In this document: piece after piece, positions 11,282 through 21,424 of the stretch
Layout of the letters: each line of letters opens with the position of its first letter
Numbering within the stretch: the stretch's first letter is position 1
NCBI GenBank assembly: GCA_030035585.1
Contig: CM057467.1
Span: forward strand, 66,514,941-66,578,940
Length of the DNA stretch: 64,000 nucleotides
DNA from: Dugong dugon
Taxonomy: Eukaryota > Chordata > Mammalia > Sirenia > Dugongidae
Direction of reading: 5' to 3'
Position numbers and translations under genes: made by a program
Notes under the pieces: generated by a model
What the model was told of the DNA's origin: nothing
Database searches by the model: none
The model's input: the letters and a program-made list of their open reading frames with translations, nothing else

Positions 11282-12312
11282 AAGGACAAATACTGTATAA
11301 GACCACTATTTTAAGAACTCAAGAAAAGTTTTAAACACAGAAGAAAACATTCTTTCATGGTTACAGTGGTGGGGAGGGAGGGTGAGGGTTATTCACTAAC
11401 TAGATAGTTGATAAGAATGATCTTAGGTGAAGGGAAGGATAGCACACTCTACAGGGGAAGCCAGCACAACTGGACTAAACCAAAGCTAAGAAGTTTCCTC
11501 AATACAATCAAATACTTTGAGAGACAGAGAAGCAGGGATGTGGAGTCTGGGGACCATGATTTCAGGGGACATCTATGTCAACTGGTATAACAAACCTTAT
11601 TAAGAAAATGTTCTGCATTCTACTTTAGTGAGTGGCATCTGGGGTCTTAAAAGCTTGTAAGCGGCCATCTGAGATGCATCAATTGGTCCCAACCACTTGG
11701 AGTGAACAAGAACGAAGAACACCGAAGACACAAGGGAAGTATTTGCCCAAGAGACAGAATAGGCCACATAAACCAGAGAAGTCATCAGCCTGAGACCAGA
11801 AGAGCTAGATGGTGCCCAGTTACCACCAACGAACATCCTGACAGGGAACACAACAGAGGGTCCCTGATGGAGCAGTAGAATGATAGGATGCAGAACTCAA
11901 ATTCTAGTAAGAAGACCAGACTTAATGGTCTGACTAAGACTTGAGGTGCCCCAGAAATCATGGCCCCTGGTCTTTCTGTCACCCCAGAAGTGAGACAGTT
12001 TCCGTGGCCAACCCTTCAGACAGGGATTGGACTGGACTGTGGGACATAAAGTGATACTTGTGAAGACTGTGCCTCTTAGCCAAGTATATATAAGAGACCA
12101 AAGGGGCAGCTTCTGTCCAGAGGTGAGATGGGAAGGCAGAGAGAGTTAGGAGCTGGTTGAATGTTCATGGGGAATCAGGGGCGGAGGGGAGGAGTGTGGT
12201 GTCGCAGAATGGGGTGAGTGGTTGTGGTCTCATAACAATGTATGTAAAAAAAAAAATATATGGGAGACTAACTTGAAATGTAAACTTCATTTAATTACAA
12301 CAATTTTAAAAA
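11282..12312 (+). other. L1-A 3' UTR and tail
   Basis: About 1 kb of non-coding L1 tail. It includes a G-rich tract (11372-11389: GGGGAGGGAGGGTGAGGG) of the kind known to form G-quadruplexes in mammalian L1 3' UTRs. It ends in an A-rich, interrupted tail 'catttaattacaacaatttt' followed by A7. Confidence 0.85.
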
Positions 12313-12543
12313 AAGAAGGGAGTAGAGGCAGGAGAAAGGTAAGTGTGGCTATAAAAGTGCAACATGAGGATTCCTTGTGGATCTTGATTACATCAATGTC
12401 CATATCCTGGTGTAATACTGTAGTTCGCAAGATTTTACCATTGGAGGAAACTGGCCAAAGGATATAGAGATAGCTCATAATTGTTTCTTACAACTGAATT
12501 GAATCTATAGTTATCTGAAAATAAAAGTCACTTTAAAAAAAAA
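12313..12543 (+). mobile_element. L1M LINE 3' UTR (third piece) with TSD of L1-A
   Basis: The first 20 bases are the second copy of the L1-A duplication. Then the old L1M 3' UTR continues: 'gtggctataaaagtgcaacatgagg', 'ccttgtggatcttgattac', 'ttaccattggaggaaactgg' and 'gaaaataaaagtcac' with an A-tail. This is the 3' end of an L1MB/L1MC-like copy that began at 3372. Confidence 0.85.
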
Positions 12544-12546
12544 AAT

Positions 12547-12665
12547 AATAATACCTACCTTCAAATTATAGTGGTCACAAAGGTTAAAATAATTATGTAA
12601 AGTCTTAAAAACTCAATGCTGTCTACATAGTTCTCAAAAAGCATCAGCTATTTTTGTTTTCATTT
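12547..12665 (+). mobile_element. MIR SINE fragment (3' half)
   Basis: Shows 'atacctaccttcaaattatagtgg', 'ggttaaaataattatgtaaag' and 'cagctattt' in the order of the MIR 3' half. It lies directly beside the L1M A-tail. Confidence 0.55.
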
Positions 12666-12825
12666 TGTATAATGAGTGAATGGGCAAAGGAAAGAAACTT
12701 CCACAGATATTGCCTAGAAACAATGATTAATTAAATAGGGTTTTAAGGTATAAGGCGAAGAGTTGGTAAATGCTCTCCAAAGAACTGAGTTTATTCCTTT
12801 TTGTTCCCTTGTATTCTATACCTTA

Positions 12826-13520
12826 CATCAATAAAATAATCATTTATTGAGCAGTTATTTTATGTCAGATCACAGGTTGTGATGTTACATAAAACATAGT
12901 ATTACTATGGGGAAACATTTATTTATCAAGGTGTGTGTGTTGGAGTGATATCTGTTCTCTTTACTTGGGCAACATCGGTGAACACAACAGACCAAAAAAA
13001 CCTGCCCTAATGGAATTTTCCTTCTAGTATCTACATTGACAGTTCAATACGAGTAACATGCAGGTAAAATATAAATTACATTTTACCTTAGCAACAGATG
13101 CATGTACAAGAAAATACCAAGGAGCAATAAATTAAATCTGATGTTGGAAGCTGTCCTGGACACTGTAGGTTCATGAAGAGGGTGCTTTTGGAGCTAGGAT
13201 TTGAAGAATCTGTAGAACTTTACTAGGCATCTAGAGAGGGGACAAGCTTTTGGGGTAGAGCAAATAGCATGTATGAAGTCACTGTTATGTGAGAGTCTGC
13301 ACAAAGTTCAGAGAAAGTGATCAAAGACATAGAGCCAGGAGGGGTAGCCAAGAAGGAAAGGGAACTGACAGGGGAGAAATAGGGAGTGAGGAGGGTAAAG
13401 GAAAGTAATAAACTTGAATATTGGAGAGCCTTGAAGGTCAACTCAGAAGAAGGTATTTTAAATTGATTTAGAAGGCAATGTAGAGCAAATGGAGCAAGTG
13501 TGGAAGAAACTGTGCAGTCA
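12826..13520 (-). mobile_element. L2 LINE fragment, antisense
   Basis: Reverse-complement L2. It contains 'catttattgagcag', 'ggtgaacacaacagaccaaaaaa', 'cctgccctaatggaattttcc', 'ggaagctgtcctgga' and 'gccttgaaggtcaactcaga', in the right order for the antisense 3' UTR and ORF2 C-terminus. Non-coding. Confidence 0.75.
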
Positions 13521-14034
13521 CTATCAAAAAAGCTATCAAAATGTTAGCGCATAATTTTTTCTTAATAAACCCGTGTTACCCTAAGCCTGCCATTCTATTG
13601 TCCTGGGATTTTGTTGGTTGGTAATTTTAGTGGCTGGATTATTTTGTTGGTTGGTAATTTGCCATTAGCTTCCTAATTACTGATGGATTCTAAGACATGT
13701 CCTCTTAGATATCTGCCTGACTATGGGAGACTAGAGCTGATTTACGGTGTTTGGGGATGTTTTCTGCCTCCATTTCCACCCCAGTGCATTGGTGGCATTG
13801 TTTTTTTCCAAATCATAAAAAAAAATTTGAAAAGTTGGCATTTGTAATAGATTTTGTTTAGAGCATCTCTTCCCTTTCGGGTTAGGTTTTGCATTCATTT
13901 CAGGCTGCAGTGTTCTGTGCTTTTGTAGAAGCCTCTCAGCAGAGTCTCCTGAATGTTTGAAATCCTTACCTGTGTTTGTTTAAAACAAGTAGCCAATTCC
14001 AAATTCTCATGTTTTTCTGTAAACTGCCGTCTTC
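13521..14034. other. Unassigned spacer
   Basis: No gene or named repeat. The phrase 'attttgttggttggtaattt' occurs twice about 30 bp apart (near 13607 and 13642), a small direct repeat. Confidence 0.4.
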
Positions 14035-14545
14035 AATATTTCATTCATTATTCCATGGGCAGCTTTTGAGTGCCCACTACGTGCTGGATTTTGTATTATA
14101 TGCTGGCGATACCCTGTAGAAGTTAGGGTCTTTATTTTCAAAAAGCCCACAGCCTTATGGAAAGAGCGAAATCGGATGTGGTATTGGCTATAATAGATTG
14201 GGTGCAATCTATATATTAGAATGAGGGCTTTGGAGTAGGTAAAATCTTCAGTCTGCCAGGTGATGAGGCAGGGGATGAGCATTCTGAGCAGAGGACAATG
14301 CCTGTGCAAAAGCAGAAAGACCTAAGAGACCTTGGTTATCCAGAAACTCACAAGAAGTAGGATCTGGCTGAATCTGGGTGTAATGGAGGAAATAATGAAA
14401 ATAGGCTCAAGAGGGAGGCAAGGAAGAGATCCTCAGGAAGATTATATTCCACACTAAAGAGTTTGAACTTTATCCAAAAGGAAATGAGGAGCCATGGGAG
14501 GATTCTGGCCCGGAGAGTAGAGAGTGGGACGCTAGGGCAATCGAT
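14035..14545 (-). mobile_element. L2 LINE fragment, antisense
   Basis: Landmarks 'tttcattcattattccatgg', 'gagtgcccactacgtgctgg', 'aatgcctgtgcaaaagcag' and 'gaactttatccaaaaggaaatgagg' follow antisense L2 from the 3' end inward. Strongly diverged and non-coding. Confidence 0.7.
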
Positions 14546-15371
14546 CTAGTATCTTCACATTTCCTCTGATCAACCTGCATTCTCCTTGCACTCCGTTCAT
14601 CAGCTACCAAAGATTCTCTCTCAAAAGACAAGGCTCAGTCCCTTTGTATTCCAGTACTAGCTACTTTTCCACCAAACCTCAGTGTCCTTGCCAGGGAGAG
14701 GGTTCTAGCCCCTGCTGATTATGGAACTAGGGAGATTCCTAGCTGCTGATTGATTTGATTTGATTCCACTGGAGTACATGTAATGTCATGCTTCCAAGTG
14801 AAAGATATTTTCTGAAAATCTTTCAATCTCCCCAAATTACTTAGCTTTAGACATTTACTCCTGGCTTCGCTGGACTCTAAATAACCCAGTTTGGGAGAAT
14901 ATTCTTGGCATGTGAAGCTCTGGTCGTCAAGATTTAACAGTTACTTTGATTAGATCTCTCAGAGTGTTAGAAGCTGTCCCAGTGAAAAGGAAAAAATTAA
15001 AGCTAGAGCATGTTGTTAGAAAAAAACACTGCTTTCTTGAGATCCTGATACAGTTTTCTGCAAGGAAAGTTTATTCTTTTTAATAATAGAGAAAAATACA
15101 TATAGGAATAAAATGGCAAGATCACTGGAGGTTGTGACCCTTCTTTCAATAGATAGGAAAGTAGGTAGGTAGGTAAATAGACGATAGATAGAATAACTTT
15201 TGAATAAAACAATGATGATTATAATAACATTTTAAAAGAATCAACAATTTAAGGAAACACTTTTCCAAATCATACCATTGTTAATTTTTTCAACTAAATT
15301 CTTTAATCTATTTATGTATATATACAGTTTTCATATAATTTTACATAAAAAAGATCATATTTGCAGGTTAT
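14546..15371. other. Unassigned spacer with short tetranucleotide repeat
   Basis: No gene recognised. A short (GTAG)n/(GATA)n stretch lies at about 15159-15192. The remainder is unremarkable AT-rich sequence. Confidence 0.4.
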
Positions 15372-17000
15372 TTTAAAATAAACTTTTTTTAGTCTATAAT
15401 AGTTTTAGATTTACAGAAAAATTGTGAAGATAGTAGAGTTCTCATATACCCCATGTGCAGTTTCCCATTATTAAAATTATATATCTAATATAGTACATTT
15501 GTCACAATTGATGAACCAATAGTAATACATCGTTGATAACTAAAGTCCACATTTTATTCATATTGCCTTAGTTTTTTTTTAATCTACTGTCCTTTTCTAT
15601 TCCAGAAGCTCATCCAGGCTACATTGCATGTAATTATCATACCTCCTTAGTCTCCTCTTGGCTGCGACAGTTTCTTAGCCTTGGGAAACCTTGACAGGTT
15701 TGAGGAGCAGTGGTCAGGTCTTTTCTAGAATATCCCTCAATTGTGATTTGTCTGATATTTTTCTCATGATTAAACTGGGGTTATAGGTTTGGGGAAGGAA
15801 GACCACACTAGCAAAAGTGTCATCCTAACAACCTAATTTATCACTGTTGATGTTAAACCTTGATCACCTCACTAAGATAGGGTTTGTTGGGTTTCGCTAC
15901 TGTAAAGTTACTCCTTTTCCCTCTTTTCTCATGCTATACTCTTTGGAAGGAAGTAATATTCACAGCCCACATTATTAAAAAGCAGGGAGTTATGCTCCAC
16001 CTCGTTGAGGGCAGAGCATCTACATAAATTATTTGCAATTCTTCTGCCTAGGATATTTGTTTCTTCTTCACCATTCATTTATTTATATCAATATGTGCTT
16101 GTGTATATTTATTAGCAACAATTGTGAGGATAGTGGAGGACCAGACAGTGTTTCATTCTGTTGTACATAAGATTACTATGAATTGGAACTGACCCGACGG
16201 CACCTAACGACAATGTTTATTTTATATGTTATTATCCAAAACTATCTTTGTTTTATTGCTCAGGTTGCTCCAACTTTGACGACTGAGAGATCTTTCAGTT
16301 AGTTGCTGCATTTCTTTGACATGCAATCATCAATGCGCTGTTGTTTAGAATATCCTTAGTTTACGGCATGGCAAGATGCTGCAGGTTCATCTTGTATATT
16401 TCCTACCCAAGTCCTAGAATCAGCTATGCACCAGGGAGCCCTGATTGCTTTTATTGGAGAATAGTATTAGAAACCAAGATATGGGTGCTTGGTGTGTTTA
16501 TTGTTACTGGGATTTCATAGCTTTTAGGCTCTTGCAGCTGACAGAATAAGGAAATAACTGGTGGTATATATGTGTATCTATAAATATTACTATGTGAATC
16601 ATCTGTATTATCTATATTACGCTAAACATAAGTTCGTACTTACGTCTCCAACTCTAATCCATAACCACAGAGATAGCTCTAGCCTCCACCCTTGCTTATC
16701 TGTACCCTCCCACTCTAACTGTAAGAAACTTGACTCACACCATCTGCTATCCATTTCCTTAATAGTTAAATTCCAGTGTACGTATATAGTGGTTGTAGAA
16801 TTGTTAACCCCTACTCCCATAGGAAACAACGTTATCAACTAGTGTGTAATGCTTATGTATAACTCCTTGCTGTTTTCTTAATATGTTCTTAAAACGAAGT
16901 ATGTTGAAGATATCCTTTCAAGTCAATAATACAGACCTATATCATATATCTATAGATATAGACATAAATACACACACATGTGTATGTGTGTGTGTTTATG
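15372..17000 (-). mobile_element. L1M LINE 3' region, antisense
   Basis: A long antisense L1M 3' end. It opens with 'agttttagatttacagaaaaattg', then 'cccatgtgcagtttccc', 'gtacatttgtcacaattgatgaacc', 'ttgatgttaaaccttgatcacc', 'actctttggaaggaag' and 'gttatgctccacctcgttgagg'. These match the L1MC/L1ME-type 3' UTR. An RTE tail interrupts it at 16111-16215. The exact subfamily is not assigned. Confidence 0.8.
16111..16215 (+). mobile_element. RTE LINE 3' tail fragment
   Basis: Short 5'-truncated copy reading 'caattgtgaggatagtgg', 'gtgtttcattctgttgtacat' and 'ggaactgacccgacggcac' with a 'ctaacgacaa' end. It matches the longer RTE copy at 29652-30131. The host L1M continues on both sides. This tail is shared with one class of AfroSINE in the window. 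Confidence 0.8.
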
Positions 17001-17012
17001 TGAGTGTGTATA
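16968..17012. repeat. (TG)n / (AC)n simple repeat
   Basis: Alternating purine-pyrimidine run 'acacacacatgtgtatgtgtgtgtg' with interruptions, at the edge of the antisense L1M. Confidence 0.85.
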
Positions 17013-17104
17013 GACTCTCATGTCTTATAGACCATTGTAAGGATTGTGGCATTTTTTATGAATGAGGTGAAAAGCTGTTATGGGTGGTAAATAGAATGAT
17101 CCAC

Positions 17105-17485
17105 TAAACTATTTAAATATCACATTGGCTGCTGTATTGAGAATAAACTGGAGGGAGGCAAGGACAGGAGGACAGTAAGTAGTCATTACCCCTAGCCAAT
17201 AGATGTTGGTAGCTTGGGCCTGGGTACTATTAGAGGAGTGTTGAGAAGTGGTCATATTTTAAAAATTAAGCCAGTGGAATTTTCTGATGGGTTGACTCTG
17301 ATTGAGAGAAATTAAAATGTCAAGGAGAACTTTGGCCTTAGTTACTAGAAATATAAGCTATTAAGTGCTGACATGGGGAAGACTGCAGGGAGAGCAGAAT
17401 GTTTTGTTTTGTGGGGGGATGATCATAATTAAGAAATCTGTTTTTTGCATGCTAAGTTTGAGATTTAGCATGCAAAAACAGATTC
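17105..17485 (-). mobile_element. L2 ORF2 fragment, antisense
   Basis: Antisense L2 coding region: 'cattggctgctgtattgagaataaactgg', 'gtgttgagaagtggtcatatttt', 'ttttctgatgggttgactct', 'tggggaagactgcagggagagcag'. It ends in the hairpin at 17435-17484, whose loop retains the L2 phrase 'gtttgagat'. Confidence 0.8.
17435..17484. repeat. Near-perfect inverted repeat (hairpin)
   Basis: Left arm 17435-17455 (21 nt) and right arm 17465-17484 (20 nt) are reverse complements apart from one extra T in a T6/T5 run. The arms contain GCATGCTAA / TTAGCATGC. The 9-nt loop is GTTTGAGAT. The loop and inner left arm follow antisense L2, whereas the right arm departs from it. I infer a fold-back copying event. 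Confidence 0.9.
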
Positions 17486-17984
17486 AAAAGGAGGTAGCCA
17501 TCAACCAGTGGATGGTCACCAGGTAGAAGAGAGGAGGCCACGAGGATTCAGATGGTCTACTTTATTTACAATGACTAAGAACCTATCAGTGAGTCACTCA
17601 ACAGATCTTCAGAGCCAGAATGTTCTCCAGATCCCAGATCCACAACTCAAATACTCAGATTTACCCCTCTTCATCATATCACCATTTTTCCTCTGCTTTA
17701 AACCTATCCCAGTTTCTTTACAGACTTTCCTTCAAGGTGCACGTATTTGAATCCATGCTGCTCAGCTGTTTTGTCTTGTGATAATATTATAATGAAGTAG
17801 ACTCCCATAACTGAGGCACCTAGGAGTAGTACTGATACAGCTTAGGTTTATTTGGGGATTTGCTCCTTTTGGTTGAAGTCCTTTTCTGTTTTTGGCTCAT
17901 TCTGTAGGGTCCTTTCCCATTTTATTTTGTCTGTTTAGCCCAAGGCTTTAAACCAGTTCATTCCAGTTGTAACCCCTGCTGATA
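17486..17984. other. Unassigned spacer
   Basis: No gene or named repeat. An 80-codon open frame at 17508-17750 shows no recognisable domain, no homologue in the window and no splice context, and is not called. Confidence 0.4.
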
Positions 17985-18075
17985 ATTTGCATTTCTAAAA
18001 AAGAGTTCCCAAGAAGTCATACATAAGAATGACCTGGGGACCCTGTTAAATTCTGATTAACTATATCTGGAGTGG
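17985..18075 (-). mobile_element. Possible MER5-type hAT fragment
   Basis: The phrase 'aagaatgacctggggaccctgttaaattctgatt' resembles 'aatcacctggggagcttgttaaa' of MER5-type nonautonomous hAT elements. Neither terminal inverted repeat is clear, so this is tentative. Confidence 0.35.
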
Positions 18076-18234
18076 AAATGCAAATTCTCCCAGAGAAAAC
18101 ACATTCTGCTTTTCCTAAGGAATGTACATCTTTTCCCTCTAATAAAATAGAATCTCACTTCGAATCTATTTTATCTGAAACAAACTTGATGTATTTAAGT
18201 ATGGAGGATAGAGTTTTGTTTTGTTTTTAATGAT

Positions 18235-18345
18235 CCATTTAATAATTAACATTTGTTAACCTTGGGAATATCATTTGACCTTTCTGGCCTCAGGGTTCTC
18301 ATAAGTAAAAATGGGGTTGATGGTATCTAAATACAAACCGTGCTG
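18235..18345 (+). mobile_element. MIR SINE fragment
   Basis: 'aaccttgggaatatcatttgacctttctggcctcagggttctcataagtaaaaatgggg' follows the MIR core 'gaccttgggcaagtcacttaacctctctgagcctcagtttcctcatctgtaaaatgggg' closely enough to name. Confidence 0.7.
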
Positions 18346-18480
18346 ATAGCAACTGATATTTCCTAATCATTTTCACATCAGTCTCATTTGATTTTCACTC
18401 CAGTCCTGTGTGACTGGTGTAAATCCCCACAAAAATAAAGAAACAGAGACTCAGAGCTATTTAGAAAATTACACAAAACC
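18346..18480 (-). mobile_element. MIR-type SINE fragment, antisense
   Basis: 'catcagtctcatttgattttcac', 'ggtgtaaatccccac' and 'ataaagaaacagagactcagag' match the antisense MIR core. It is back to back with a sense MIR. Confidence 0.6.
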
Positions 18481-18620
18481 ATTTTGTTATTCCTTCAACA
18501 AACATGTACTTCATGCATAGTAATATACCAGGAGCTGTTCAAGGTGCCAGTAATAAAAAATAAATAATGGCAAATGCTCTCCCATCACAGGGTCTACCTA
18601 TGATAAAGGGCACGGTGCCC
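18481..18620 (-). mobile_element. L2 3' end, antisense
   Basis: 'attccttcaacaaacatgtactt', 'ataccaggagctgttcaaggtgcc' and 'aaatgctctcccatcacaggg' match antisense L2 3' end. Confidence 0.65.
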
Positions 18621-18856
18621 ACAGAAGCAATTCTAATGCAATTTGAAAAGCATTTAGCAATCCAATTTACAGGGATTTTATAAAGATATGAGATACTATA
18701 CAAAAAACTCTTGTACCATTCGTGTAGGAGGTATACAATAGATGTTAACCTGTATAAGTGTTATTATGATTAGTAGCATTTGAGGTAAGCACAGTTATAT
18801 CTATTGCCATTTATAGAGTGCCTACTATGTTCTGTAAGTATATTACTTTTTTGGTT
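18621..18856. other. Unassigned spacer
   Basis: Nothing confident. The phrase 'tagagtgcctactatgttctg' near 18816 may be another sliver of antisense L2. Confidence 0.35.
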
Positions 18857-19440
18857 AGAATGATTTGATTGCAAGTAATAGACACCAATAGAAGCTGGCT
18901 TATGCAGGAAAGAGAAGACCTTATTTTAAAAGATACAGAGGTATCTTGTGGAACCAGCCCAAGGGCAGACAGGCAGCCAAGTCTCACAAAAGAAGCAGAA
19001 CCAGGAGAGGGGAAAGTCACGAGGAGCCCAGGGACTTTTCTCTCCAATTCTGTCTTAGCTTCTCTCTGCACATCGGTACCATTGTTTTATTTTTCTGCAT
19101 ATCAGCTTTCTCTGCTACTTGGTCCATATTCTGGAAAATCTCTGCTCTCTGCCTCTTTGATTTTAGTTTACGTTTTTGTTTCTCTGTTTCTGTTGTTGTT
19201 TATGTGTTACTGTTTTTTAGCTTAATTCCGCAGTTTTTTTTAATCCCGCGTTAAAAAATCAGCCCAGAATGAGATTGATGACTCTCAGGCTCAGTTCCAA
19301 ATTCCTGGTGAATGACTTCTGACTGACCCAGTTTAGAGTCCACTCAGCTGTGCTTTGGGGACTAGTGGAGTGGCACACAGACACCTACTGAAAACATACT
19401 TCTGAAAACCTATTCCGTCAAGAGACAATGAGGGCTATTT
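18857..19440 (+). mobile_element. Old interspersed repeat, family not named
   Basis: 'gattgcaagtaatagacaccaatagaagctggcttatgcaggaaagagaagaccttatt' follows a common mammalian pattern ('caagtaacagaaacccaactcaaactggcttaagca...atttattg'). It is followed by 'gacttctgactgacccagtttagagtcc' in the place of its usual 'ctctgattggcccagcttgggtca'. Two other copies of this class appear near 24380 and 28655. I cannot name the family safely. The 118-codon frame at 18869-19225 lies in it and is probably chance. Confidence 0.5.
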
Positions 19441-19504
19441 TCAGAGCATAAGGAAGAGTTATGAACTGAGCATACACCTCAAAAAGGATATATTATCTCC
19501 AGGC

Positions 19505-19562
19505 CCTACAAGAACTTCTACAAGGTAGAATCAATTCTCATTGCACAGATATGGAAAATTAG
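19505..19562 (-). mobile_element. Possible MIR sliver, antisense
   Basis: 'ctacaaggtagaatcaattctcattgcacagatatggaaaattagagtc' resembles the antisense MIR core 'ttatccccattttacagatgaggaaactgag'. Short and diverged. Confidence 0.45.
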
Positions 19563-19598
19563 AGTCTTGAATTTATTCATTCAATAAATACTTATTTT
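19563..19598 (-). mobile_element. L2 3' end, antisense (left part, split by AfroSINE)
   Basis: 'atttattcattcaataaatacttatt' is the extreme L2 3' end in antisense. It continues at 19808 after the SINE. The 11-mer AAATACTTATT (19586-19596) recurs as AAATACCTATT (19808-19818), the SINE's target-site duplication. Confidence 0.75.
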
Positions 19599-19807
19599 AA
19601 GGAGCCCTGATGGCATAACACTTAAGTGCGCAGCTGCTAACTGAAAGGTCGGTGGTTCGAACCCTCCCACTGGCTCTGTGGAAGAAAGCCACGGCAATCT
19701 GCTTCTATAAAGATTACAACCAAAAAGGAAAAAAACCCTGTGAAGCAGTTCTACTCTGCCACATGGGGTCATTATGAGGCAGAACTGACTTGATGGCACC
19801 CAACAAA
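19599..19807 (+). mobile_element. AfroSINE, long form, RTE-type tail
   Basis: Starts ggagccctgatggcata, with the tRNA-derived head keeping an almost perfect RNA polymerase III B box (GGTTCGAACC at 19654-19663). The long form contains an extra 'ctgtggaagaaagcc' to 'ctataaagattacaacc' block. It ends 'gaactgacttgatggcacccaacaa', the tail also present on RTE copies here. It is flanked by an 11-bp target-site duplication with one mismatch. The family is known from Afrotheria and depends on RTE-type enzymes. Confidence 0.93.
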
Positions 19808-20500
19808 AAATACCTATTGGGTGCCCGCTATATGCAAAGCATAGAGCTAAGTGATGAGAAAAAGCAGTTTTTACCTTATAAATATTGCTTTCTATTAAGA
19901 GTTACAGTTGTTAGATAAATTATTATATAACAAATATTTAATTTCAGTTGTAATAAGAGCAGTGAAGAAGTACAGCGTCTGTGAGGGCGTATAATGAGGG
20001 AATGGACCTGCTTTTAGAGGTGGTTGTGGAGACATGAGACAATGTTACCTTATGGAAGTAGATTAGAGTGGAGTTCTTAAGGATAAGTAGCAGTTAATTA
20101 ATGGATGAAGGATGGGGCAGGGAATTTTTCAGGCAGAAAGTATAACATGGGAGGTCAGAAAGAGGAGGCTGACCACTGTGGGCAGAGTCCTAAAGAGGAA
20201 ATGGTGAGAATGGTGTACAATTAGGGATTTGAGATAGGCAGGGGCTAGATCAGTCAGACATGTGAGCATATGAATTTATTCTTTACCTTAAGTACAATGG
20301 AAAGCCACCTTTAAAGTTGTTAAAACAGAAGAGTGATATGGTGAAGTTTTGTGTTTTATGAAGTTACTCTGTCTACAGTGTGGAAAATTGATTGAAGGAG
20401 GACAAGAGTGGATTGGGGAAGATAATTCCGAGCCTATTCCAGTAGCCCAGGAAAGAGAGAACAGGAGATGGAATGTTGGAAATGAGTAATAAGGGGACAG
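19808..20500 (-). mobile_element. L2 LINE fragment, antisense (right part)
   Basis: Resumes with 'tattgggtgcccgctatatgcaaagc', then 'gagcagtgaagaagtacagc', 'ggagacatgagacaatg', 'ggctgaccactgtgggcagag', 'ggggctagatcagtcagacatg' and 'ccagtagcccaggaaagagag'. This is antisense L2 from the 3' UTR well into ORF2. Confidence 0.8.
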
Positions 20501-20572
20501 AAAAACATATATTTCTATATGAATTTGTTAAATTTTCTTGTTATAATAGGTCAGATGCAGTATAATAGGTCT

Positions 20573-20733
20573 AAAAGCCCTGGTGGCGCAGTGGTTAAGA
20601 ACTTGGCTGCTAACCAAAAGGTCAGCAGTTCAGATCTGCCAGTCACTCCTTGGAAAACCTGTGGAGCAGTTCTACTCTGTCCTATAGGGTTGCTATGAGT
20701 CAGAAGCAACTTGATGACACCTAACTACAACAA
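20573..20733 (+). mobile_element. AfroSINE, short form, RTE-type tail
   Basis: Head agccctggtggcgcagtgg includes a clean A-box-like TGGCGCAGTGG. The B box is degraded to GTTCAGATC. The body 'gagcagttctactctgtcctatagggttgctatgagtcag' is followed by tail 'gatgacacctaactacaaca'. It lacks the extra block of the long form and is inserted in or beside an old MIR. Confidence 0.93.
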
Positions 20734-20734
20734 T

Positions 20735-20815
20735 AGCCACTCAGATACAAGAGCAGTTGTTGAGCTGAAACTTAAATCCAGGCTGCCTAACGCCAAGTCT
20801 TTCTGCATCTTATGT
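20735..20815 (-). mobile_element. MIR SINE fragment, antisense
   Basis: 'gttgttgagctgaaacttaaatccaggctgcctaacgcc' matches the antisense MIR head ('ggcagagctgggatttgaacccaggtctg'). Confidence 0.5.
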
Positions 20816-21424
20816 GGCCTGGATATGCCTGAGATAATGTGTATATTATTATTTATCATCATATGGTGCTATGGAGATACGCGGAAAGGCAAATAAGACA
20901 ACAGTGCACTGTTTAATAATAGCTAACTGAGAAGGAAAGAAAAAAGTATCTCCTGAGACAGAAAATGTTGAATCTAGATTCAAAAGACAAAATGGTTTGC
21001 ATTCCTTCAACATTTTTTTTTTTTTGCTTCTTTGTTTACTTTACTATGAAACATTATGCATACACACAGTTTCTTTAAAAAAGAGACACCAGGTTTTTTT
21101 TTTTCCTATTTAAAGAAAGCATTGTTGGCCAGGTTTTTTAAAAAGAAAAGTATAGATGGAAGACCTAGGGGGAAAGAAAAAATTATTTGCCAACCTACAG
21201 AAAAGGAGCAGAGTGATGCAGAAACATGTGTTATATCTTTTATTTTGCAGCAATAGCCAACGTTTTCATCTCTTCAGGGGTCTGCTCAGAAAATCTCCTT
21301 ATCTCGAATGAAAGCTCCCCCACTGCTAAACCCATTATCAGAGGAAAGCTGGTGAAGGCAAAACTGCAGCCACAAGGGGCCAAGAAATAGAAATTTGAAA
21401 TTTCCCCAAATATTCTCCCTTTCC
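20816..21424. other. Unassigned spacer
   Basis: No gene recognised. It has T-runs at about 21012-21025 and 21092-21103. The 66-codon frame at 21056-21256 is low-complexity at its start and is not called. Confidence 0.4.

Larger units (their letters stand above)
4721..12312 (+). mobile_element. L1-A, near full-length afrotherian L1
   Basis: A 7.6 kb L1 flanked by a perfect 20-bp target-site duplication (4701-4720 and 12313-12332, beginning AAGAAGGGAGTAG). The cut site reads TT/AAGAAG, close to the L1 endonuclease preference. Order: 5' UTR (4721-6042), ORF1 remnant (6043-7052), ORF2 remnant (7507-11281), 3' UTR and A-rich tail (11282-12312). Both coding regions carry stops and frameshifts, so the copy is inactive. 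It inserted into the 3' UTR of an older L1M. Its perfect TSD suggests a younger insertion than that host. Confidence 0.95.

Noticed and set aside
16432-16450. 'accagggagccctgattgc' looks like the start of an AfroSINE
   Set aside because: The same words occur in the L1M 3' UTR at this position, and no SINE body follows.
18869-19254. Two overlapping frames of 118 and 102 codons, the first with hydrophobic stretches
   Set aside because: They lie in an old interspersed repeat and low-complexity T-rich sequence, with no homologue or splice context seen.
20573-20640. tRNA-like sequence with A and B boxes
   Set aside because: This is the head of an AfroSINE, not a tRNA gene: there is no anticodon arm or acceptor stem closure, and the SINE body follows directly.
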